64,000 bases of DNA from positions 4,850,001 through 4,914,000 of the forward strand of contig JAYKKM010000439.1 of assembly GCA_035772405.1 (NCBI GenBank). Reading direction: 5' to 3'. Shown here in pieces: positions 1 to 64,000 of this stretch. The translations under genes were made by a program, and so were the position numbers. Numbering within the stretch: the stretch's first letter is position 1; each line of letters starts with the position of its first letter. Source of the DNA: Chrysogorgia sp. JL179-B06 (lineage: Eukaryota; Cnidaria; Anthozoa; Scleralcyonacea; Chrysogorgiidae). The notes under the pieces were generated by a model. That model had not been told where the DNA came from. It saw only the letters and a list, made by a program, of their open reading frames with translations, and made no database searches.

Positions 1-19
1 ATTCCTTTGTGTGTCAGCA

Positions 20-120
20 ATTCAAAAGAATATTTGCTTCCTAACGAGGTTGTAAAGGCTAATTTATATGCACATAAAATAATATTTAAATTGGTAGCAA
101 ATATGAAAGAGGTCTATGAG
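20..120 (+). repeat. Half copy of a palindromic MITE
   Basis: The stretch from the aacgaggttg motif through gctaatttatatgcacataa to gaggtctatgag resembles the right half of the complete palindromic element at 18728-18913 (gctaatttatatgcatataa...aaggtctata). It is diverged. I saw no coding content in the rest of 1-354. Confidence 0.5.
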
Positions 121-354
121 GCCATTCGGCGCTTTTAATATTCATGACAATCATTTTATATGATTAAGAAAATCAGATTATTGGCGAATAATACAACTAT
201 AGAATTAAAAATGCCAATAAATAGAATTAACATTACTTAATTAACTTAATGACAAGATAATTTTTGCCATAATATAATTGATTCATCAAACAACGGCAGG
301 GAGTAGTGCGTTTATAAAGAACACATGTGTGAAGGAAGCAAATAAATAAGTGAG

Positions 355-3300
355 TAGATAACCCCCCCCCCCCCCCCCCCCATATACCGTCCAAAGGGAT
401 ACCGCCTCATTAAAAAGTCATTAAGACGGATCACTTTCGTGTGATAACTGCTTCAAGCTCATTGGTGAATTTTCAGGCGGACCTCTGCGAAGACATCCCC
501 CTCTTATTCGCGCCCTGCACTAATGTTTAGGGGCGTCTTGTCTATTTTGTACCTATACTGCAATGGGTCACTAAACAGAGTTTCGATATTAAGAATGTGT
601 GGTCAGTTTTCTGTAGGTTTCCATTCAAAGAATCCGACTCCTTAACTCTCATTGGGAGTCGTGCGATTGCCTAAGCGTTCGACTGAACCTATATGTCGTA
701 GCGTTCGACTGAACCTGTATTTTCACCGCATCTATACAAAGAGATGAACCCTAATAATTTTGGCCGTATTATGGTTTATCTCGCTTTAGTGTACACAATT
801 CCTATGATATGAAGAAACACTTCGGGAAACAGTGCGAAGAACTGTTCAAGATCTCAAACATATTGAAAAAATATAAAGTTAAACCCTAAGTTAAACTGGA
901 TGACTCGGCTATTTTATGACGCCTTTGTCATAATGTATATTCACGTTGTTAAGGTTTGCATAAGCCTACATGAACCCTAACCATTTTGGCCGAATTATCG
1001 CTAATTATCTCGCGTTAGTGTACGGGATTCCAAGGGGGGAAGAAACCCTTCGGGAAACAGTGCGAAGAACTGTTCAAGATCTCAAACGCATCGACATAGA
1101 AAAATAATAAAGTATTCCGAAGAAACCATTCGCAAAATGATCAGATTCCTAGCAGAATAAGTATTATCTCTAAGAGTTTTACATTGGTTTACTTGAACGG
1201 CTTTACTTCATAGAGAACTGACCGATTGAGGAGCTAGAACAAAAATATAAAGCGGACTAACTAAACTTAGCAGCTTGAATAAATTTGCCCACCTGATCTT
1301 AGATAAAAGTGTGGGAGCCATTAAGCGTAATTAAAGCTATACATGTTTGATACCATAGCGTTCAAATTGGCAGAAATAACTTGCCGAGTAATCATTTCGG
1401 GGGAATTATCACTTATCGAACCTTCGTTTATCGATTAAGCGATTCCTGTGTCGAAGAAACACTTTGGGAAGCAGTGTGAACAACTGTTAAGTATTTAAAA
1501 CGTGCGGAAAGCATTGCTTTCAAGACGTTGCTAGGCCAACTTATCTATACGGCTGATATTTGCATATTTCGCCTCAGTCAGGAGGAGATAAACGCATAGC
1601 CGACGTATTCACAAAAGGGAGTCATCATCGAAATCTGTCTGTGATCTATATTGTTCAAAATATATTTCAACCACCCATCCTGAATGCTATGTACAACTCG
1701 GGTGAACAGATGCACAATATTATGCATGCGCCTCAGTTAACACCAGATGTAAAGAATATACTCTATTCGAATGAATTACACCGTTTCCAGTCATTCCAGA
1801 ATCAACTTCAAAATCAACTTAACTTTCAAAATAATCTTCAAAAGCAACTTCATAGTTTCTTAACTACGGTCACGAATAGCCTCGCGAGGGATTCAAAGAA
1901 ACCACGTTTTGCTCAACCTATCCCACAAAGTCCGACATATCCCCCCCTGGGATCCCTGCTCCTAACGCATATTTTTTAACACCGCCTGCGACGGTCGAAC
2001 ATTCAGAGCCACATTGGCACACAGGTGACACCGATGTGGACGAGAGTAATTCGCATGAAAGCGAAGGAGAACATCCAGATGATACTGATGTGGAAGGAAC
2101 TGATTCAGGTAAAACAGAAAGGGAAGAACCGGATGATACTAATGTGAACGAAAGTGATTCAGGTAAAGAAGACCCGTATGAAGACGAAGACAACGATCAT
2201 TCCCAGGAATGAACCTCAAAACTCATATAAAATTAAATCACTTACGTCGTATTATCTCAGAAATCATAATAGAAACCGACCTTATTGAAATGTAGCGTAA
2301 TGCATGCCTTTTTGTATGATTTCGAAGCGAAATAAAAATTTAAAACTCGATATATGTGTTGTCTTTGTTTCACTAAGCGCGCCTCTTTGTTTCATTCCTT
2401 AATGACCTTTTAATCACCCTCCCACACGCGTGCTCTGAGGCGAAATATGCAAATATCAGCCGTATAGATAAGTTGGCCTAGCAACGTCTTGAAAGCAATG
2501 CTTCCACACGTTTTAAATACTTAACAGTTGTTCACACTGCTTCCCAAAGTGTTTCTTCGACACAGGAATCGCTTAATCGATAAACGAAGGTTCGATAAGT
2601 GATAATTCCCCCGAAATGATTACTCGGCAAGTTATTTCTGCCAATTTGAACGCTTATGCTATCAAACATGTATAGCTTTAATTACGCTTATTTCCCACAC
2701 TTTTATCTAAGTTTAGTTAGTCCGCTTTATATTTTTGTTCTAGCTCCTCAATCGGTCAGTTCTCTATGAAGTAAAGCCGTTCAAGTAAACCAATGTAAAA
2801 CTCTTAGAGATAATACTTATTCTGCTAGGAATCTGATCATTTTGCGAATGGTTTCTTCGGAATACTTTATTATTTTTCTATGTCGATGCGTTTGAGATCT
2901 TGAACAGTTCTTCGCACTGTTTCCCGAAGGGTTTCTCCCCCCCCCCCCCCCCTTGGAATCCCGTACACTAACGCGAGATAATTAGCGATAATTCGGCCAA
3001 AATGGTTGGGGTTCATGTAGGCTTATGCAAACCTTAACAACGTGAATATACATCATGACAACGGCGTCATAAAATAGCCGAGTCATCCAGTTTAACTTAG
3101 ACGGTTTAACTTTATTTTCGCACTGTTTTCCGAAGTGTTTGTTCATCATAGGAATTGTGTACACTAAAGCGAAATAAGCCATAATACGGCCAAAATTATT
3201 AGGGTCATCTCTTTGTATAGATGCGGTGAAAATACAGGTTCAGTCGAACGCTTAGGCAATCGCACGACTCCCAATGAGAGTTAAGGAGTCGGATTCTTTG

Positions 3301-3647
3301 AATGGAAACCTACAGAGAACTGACCACACATTCTTAATATCGAAACTCTGTTTAGTGACCCACTGCAGTATAGGTACAAAATAGACAAGACGCCCCTAAA
3401 CATTAGTGCAGGGCGCGAATAAGAGGGGGATGTCTTCGCAGAGGTCCGCCATCAGTAATGAGATTCAAGTTAGTGTACTAAGTTATCCGTTACTACACAA
3501 AAGTGATCCGCATGTAGACCCAAGGGGATGTCTTCGCAGAGGTCCGCCTGAAAATTCACCAATGAGCTTGAAGCAGTTATCGTCTTAATGACTTTTTAAT
3601 GAGGCGGCATCCCTTTGGACGGTATATGGGGGGGGGGGGGTTATCTA
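355..3647. mobile_element. 3.3-kb element with ~1.2-kb inverted ends (Polinton/Maverick-like deletion derivative)
   Basis: The left arm 355-1577 and the right arm 2435-3647 are reverse complements of one another over about 1.2 kb, both beginning tagataac followed by a C run (C20 left, G13 right). Each arm has small private changes. The right arm carries an extra duplicated block near 3450-3550, and the left arm repeats an 'agcgttcgactgaacct' piece near 675-715. Inside the arms a 'cgggaaacagtgcgaagaac' motif recurs. The 857-bp centre holds a broken open frame with a packaging-ATPase-like motif. Long inverted ends plus that motif suggest a Maverick/Polinton or related virus-like transposon with most of its interior lost. 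I found no convincing target-site duplication. Confidence 0.65.
1576..2212 (+). pseudogene. Broken ORF: packaging-ATPase-like motif fused to an acidic tail
   Basis: The frame opening at the inner edge of the left arm shows DVFTKGSHHRNLSVIYIVQN, a pattern I associate with FtsK/HerA-type DNA-packaging ATPases of Polinton-like elements. It then jumps to an unrelated segment with a MHNIM..P.LTPDVK.ILY pattern and Gln-rich repeats. This looks like an internal deletion joining two genes. The frame ends at 1979. A C7 run at 1941-1947 marks a probable indel, because another frame continues from there as a Pro-rich then strongly acidic Asp/Glu/Ser tail to a stop at 2210-2212. An aataaa signal occurs near 2331. 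The ATPase assignment is from memory of the motif. Confidence 0.5.
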
Positions 3648-3687
3648 TTAAGATGGTATTAAAAAAGAAAGAAGACTAAATGAATAC

Positions 3688-60293
<56,606 letters not shown>

Positions 60294-60391
60294 CTGTGAA
60301 AAGAAGATAATAGTGGAGATCATTGTAATTCCAATAGACCATTTCACAATCCAATAGACCATTTCACAAAATTTAACAACTTTGTTATCAA

Positions 60392-60532
60392 CTTTGAGCC
60401 GTCGTGCAAACTCTAAAATGGCGGCGGCCAGAAGCATAAAATACGTGAATGAAATAGTTATTTGTCGAGTAGACAAAAGCAGATATCGTAAAACTATTAA
60501 CATTTCTAAACATTATACTTAAAGGCCTTTTC
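60392..60532. repeat. Arm of the 33-kb foldback family
   Basis: 'actttgagccgtcgtgcaaa', 'ctaaaatggcggcg', and 'cattatacttaaaggccttt' match 33407-33553 in the same orientation. Confidence 0.75.
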
Positions 60533-60544
60533 TTTTTCTCCTTT

Positions 60545-61625
60545 AACTTTTACAGGAACAAGGTTATTAAACTTTGTAAATCTGTTCGTTCTACCAATCT
60601 CCTGTCAGCAAAATGCAGGAACTCAACTCAAGCTGTCAAGTCATGGTGGGACTGTGTGGAAAAGTCTAGAACTTTGACAGAAATTACCAACGCCTTTAGT
60701 TAAGTGGCTAGAGAGATCCAACCCTTAGGATATACTCCTCCTCTTATTACACACACTCCTGATAAATACATAATCACACCAATTACCATTGCACGCTCCC
60801 TTCCGACATTTAAGGAGGGTAAAAATAAAATAATGGTACCCCACAGGACAAAATTGGGTCCACTGTTCTTCCAAGTAATGATAAATGACCTTGTTACTTT
60901 TCTCTGTCCGTGTATAATTATTGACCATAGTACTATTTTTGAGGTCATCTCCTCTAGTATGGCTACGACTCTTCAGATAGCGTTGGACCACATTTACGAG
61001 TGGACAACAGCAAATAACACGCGTCTCAACAATGACAAAATTAAGAGTTTCAAGTGTCATTTATGATGCGTCGACTGCCATTAGAACCGCTTGAAATTAA
61101 CGATTGCCCCTTAGACCATGCAACCGTCCAAGTTTCTGGGAGTACAGTATACTAGACCTCCGCCCTCAGGTGGACAACACATATCGATCATATATATTTG
61201 TTCAAAGGCAAGCAAAGCACTGTATCCTTTACGGACGTTGGAGCGAAGTGGAGTACCCTCAAAGAAACGTTTCTCAGTATAATGTTGTTTCATTCGCCCT
61301 TGTCTTTGAATATCCATCATGTGCGGTTTGGCATTCGTCCCTCCCGTTAACGCTGCGTGATCAACTTGAACAAGTCCAATGAAGCGCTGTCAAGAAAATT
61401 ATGCTCCCTTTTTCTTATGCTCACGGACTTGCTGAACTCAATATCAATACACTATAATCTAGTATATGGACGGAGAGTCAGTTTAAAAAGAAGAGAATAT
61501 AATTCATGACTTGTTACCTATAGCCTTCCTCGTGCTTTTCCGCATCAATTACAGCAAAAGGCGATATCACAACAATTTTATTCTTTACTCAATAAGGAAA
61601 TGGGACGCGTCTCCGTATAGTTTAT
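60545..61625 (+). mobile_element. LINE remnant, reverse transcriptase to C-terminus
   Basis: FYRNKVIKLCKSVRSTNLLS, VKSWWDCVEKSR, REIQPLGYTPPLI, PHRTKLGPLFFQVMINDL (the PQGTKLGP motif with H-R changes), DHSTIFEV and LQIALDHIYEWTTANNTRLN are RT landmarks with the catalytic FDR and YVDD parts deleted or altered. It continues, frameshifted, as AVWHSSLPLTLRDQLEQVQ and later segments. Same family as the LINE at 39790-42200. Inactive. Confidence 0.7.
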
Positions 61626-61627
61626 AT

Positions 61628-64000
61628 TAGTTGTAGCTAATCGACCTTGTAGCTAATCGACCTTGTAGTTGTAGCTAATCGACCTTGTAGCTAATCGACC
61701 TTGTAGCGAATCGACCTTGTAGTTGTAGCTAATCGACCTTGTAGTTGTAGCTAATCGACCTTGTAGCGAATCGACCTTGTAGTTGTAGCTAATCGACCTT
61801 GTAGTTGTAGCTAATCGACCTTGTAGCTAATCGACCTTGTAGTTGTAGCTAATCGACCTTGTAGCTACAAGGTCGTAGCTACAAGTTGTAGCTACGACCA
61901 TGTACGAATCAACTTCAGGTTGTAGCGAAACGACCTGGTAATGTCTGAAGTTACAGCAAATTGAAGTGCATTTTATAATGAATTATCATGTTACGTGAAC
62001 TCATGTATATCAATGTCGGACTTATAGCCGTTGCAAAAGATATGGTGTAGGACTAGTACAGTATAACCTCGGCGTATTCAAAAATACTTGAATGGCAAAT
62101 ATACCATAAGTAGTAAATTTGAAAAACTCAAGTTTACAATTTGAACAGGAAAATAGTAAAGAGCTAAAATGCTACAAGAAAATTATACAAGAAAAATAAA
62201 ATATCATACAACTATATACAACAAGGTCGATTCGCTACAAGGTCGATTAGCTACAAGGTCGATTCGCTACAAGGTCGATTCGCTACAAGGTCGATTCGCT
62301 ATAAGGTTAATTAGCTACAACTACAAGGTCGATTAGCTACAACTACAAGGTCGATTAGCTACAAGGTCGATTAGCTATAACTACAAGGTCGATTAGCTAC
62401 AAGGTCGATTAGCTACAACTACAAGGTCGATTCGCTACAAGGTCGATTCGCTACAACTAAAAGGTCGATTCGCTACAAGGTCGATTAACTACAACTACAA
62501 GGTCGATTAGCTACAACTACAAGGTCGATTCGCTACAACTACAAGGTCGATTCGCTACAAGGTCGATTCGCTACAACTAAAAGGTCGATTCGCTACAAGG
62601 TCGATTAACTACAACTACAAGGTCGATTAGCTACAACTACAAGGTCGATTAGCTACAAGGTCGATTAGCTACAACTACAAGGTCGATTAGCTACAAGGTC
62701 GATTAGCTACAAGGTCGATTAGCTACAAGGTCGATTAGCTACAACTACAAGGTCGATTAGCTACAAGGTCGATTAGCTACAACTACAAGGTCGATTAGCT
62801 ACAACTACAAGGTCGATTCGCTACAAGGTCGATTAGCTACAACTACAAGGTCGATTAGCTACAAGGTCGATTAGCTACAACTACAAGGTCGATTAGCTAC
62901 AACTACAAGGTCGATTCGCTACAAGGTCAATTCGCTATAAGGTTAATTAGCTACAAGGTCGATTAGCTACAAGGTCGATTAGCTACAACTAAAAGGTCGA
63001 TTCGCTACAAGGTCGATTAGTTACAACTACAAGGTCGATTCGCTACAAGGTCGATTAGTTACAACTACAAGGTCGATTAGTTACAACTACAAGGTCGATT
63101 AGTTACAACTACAAGGTCGATTAGTTACAACTACAAGGTCGATTAGTTACAACTACAAGGTCGATTAGTTACAACTACAAGGTCGATTAGTTACAACTGC
63201 AAGGTCGATTAGTTACAACTACAAGGTCGATTAGTTACAACTACAAGGTCGATTAGTTACAACTACAAGGTCGATTAGTTACAACTACAAGGTCGATTAG
63301 TTACAACTGCAAGGTCGATTAGTTACAACTACAAGGTCGATTAGTTACAACTACAAGGTCGATTAGTTACAACTACAAGGTCGATTAGTTACAACTACAA
63401 GGTCGATTAGTTACAACTACAAGGTCGATTAGCTACAAGGTCGATTAGCTACAACTACAAGGTCGATTAGCTACAAGGTCGATTAGCTACAACTACAAGG
63501 TCGATTAGCTACAAGGTCGATTAGCTACAACTACAAGGTCGATTAGCTACAAGGTCGATTAGCTACAACTAAAAGGTCGATTCGCTACAAGGTCAATTAG
63601 TTACAACTACAAGGTCGATTCGCTACAAGGTCGATTAGTTACAACTACAAGGTCGATTAGCTACAAGGTCGATTAGCTACAACTAAAAGGTCGATTCGCT
63701 ACAAGGTCGATTAGCTACAACTACAAGGTTGTTTAGTTACAAGGTCGATTAGCTACAACTACAAGGTCGATTAGCTACAAGGTCGATTAGCTACAAGGTC
63801 GATTAGCTACAACTAAAAGGTCGATTCGCTACAAGGTCGATTAGCAACTACAAGGTCGATTCGCTACAACTACAAGGTCGATTAGCTACAAGGTCGATTC
63901 GCTACAAGGTCGATTAGCTACAACTATAAGGTCGATTCGCTACAAGGTCGATTCGCTACAACTACAAGGTTACAAGGTCGATTAGCTACAACTAAAAGGT
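61628..64000. repeat. Inverted satellite (agctaatcgaccttgtag), continuing past the window
   Basis: 61628-61870 carries units of gtagctaatcgaccttgtag plus an optional ttgtag. 62220-64000 carries the same units inverted (ctacaaggtcgattagctac, optional aactac). A 350-bp centre (61871-62219) begins with a small palindrome, ctacaaggtcgtagctacaa. Units are 17 or 23-24 bp and alternate irregularly. Confidence 0.97.

Noticed and set aside
1918..2193. Ser-rich minus-strand ORF (LSSTSVSPV)
   Set aside because: Antisense of the acidic tail of the plus-strand relic.

Overview
This is eukaryotic DNA from an animal. It is very rich in repeats, AT-rich, and full of introns. The mix of retroelements (Penelope-like, CR1-type and REL-endonuclease LINEs, BEL/Pao, mariner- and Harbinger-like elements) fits an early-branching marine invertebrate, probably an anthozoan cnidarian. 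That assignment is an inference from repeat content and from the ATG9-like protein, not a proven one.

The one host gene I can support is ATG9, the autophagy lipid scramblase, on the minus strand. I found 16 short exons between 60293 and 3688, collinear with animal ATG9. They have GT-AG borders and compatible phases throughout, and give 571 codons. The N-terminal exon(s) lie above 64000 and the C-terminus lies below 3688. Everything else in the window is intronic or flanking, so this gene of at least 56.6 kb holds all the repeats listed here, including a 25.1-kb intron (33958-59071).

Layout: 355-3647, a 3.3-kb virus-like transposon relic with 1.2-kb inverted ends. 3.7-8.5 kb, the last ATG9 exons with small MITEs and LINE debris. 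9.1-10.1 kb, a LINE. 10.8-11.8 kb, a TTCC satellite holding a copied exon end. 11.9-12.7 kb, a mariner-like element. 13.4-15.3 kb, a 24-bp minisatellite. 16.3-18.4 kb, a minisatellite and an inverted Penelope-like (PLE) locus with a GC-rich core. 19-26 kb, exons among MITEs, (TA)n and a PLE. 26.2-27.3 kb, a REL LINE. 27.6-32 kb, a 4.3-kb minisatellite. 32-33.6 kb, two foldback elements. 34.9-37.3 kb, eight tandem 278-bp units, each with a tRNA-like head. 37.4-52.1 kb, an 18-bp GACGTC-rich satellite in blocks interrupted by LINEs, PLEs and mariner-type MITEs. 52-54 kb, PLE and BEL/Pao fragments. 54.6-58.8 kb, SINE copies in both orientations, two near-identical hairpins and PLE copies with a hammerhead-like end. 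59-61.6 kb, two ATG9 exons, a foldback element and a LINE. 61.6-64 kb, an inverted satellite that continues past the window.

Nearly all long open frames are translations of tandem repeats and are not genes. The most interesting signals concern repeat birth: minisatellites that appear to have grown out of a SINE tail and a MITE terminus, several hammerhead-ribozyme-like cores at PLE ends, a MITE family with clean 7-bp target duplications, and a copied splice acceptor beside an ATG9 exon.
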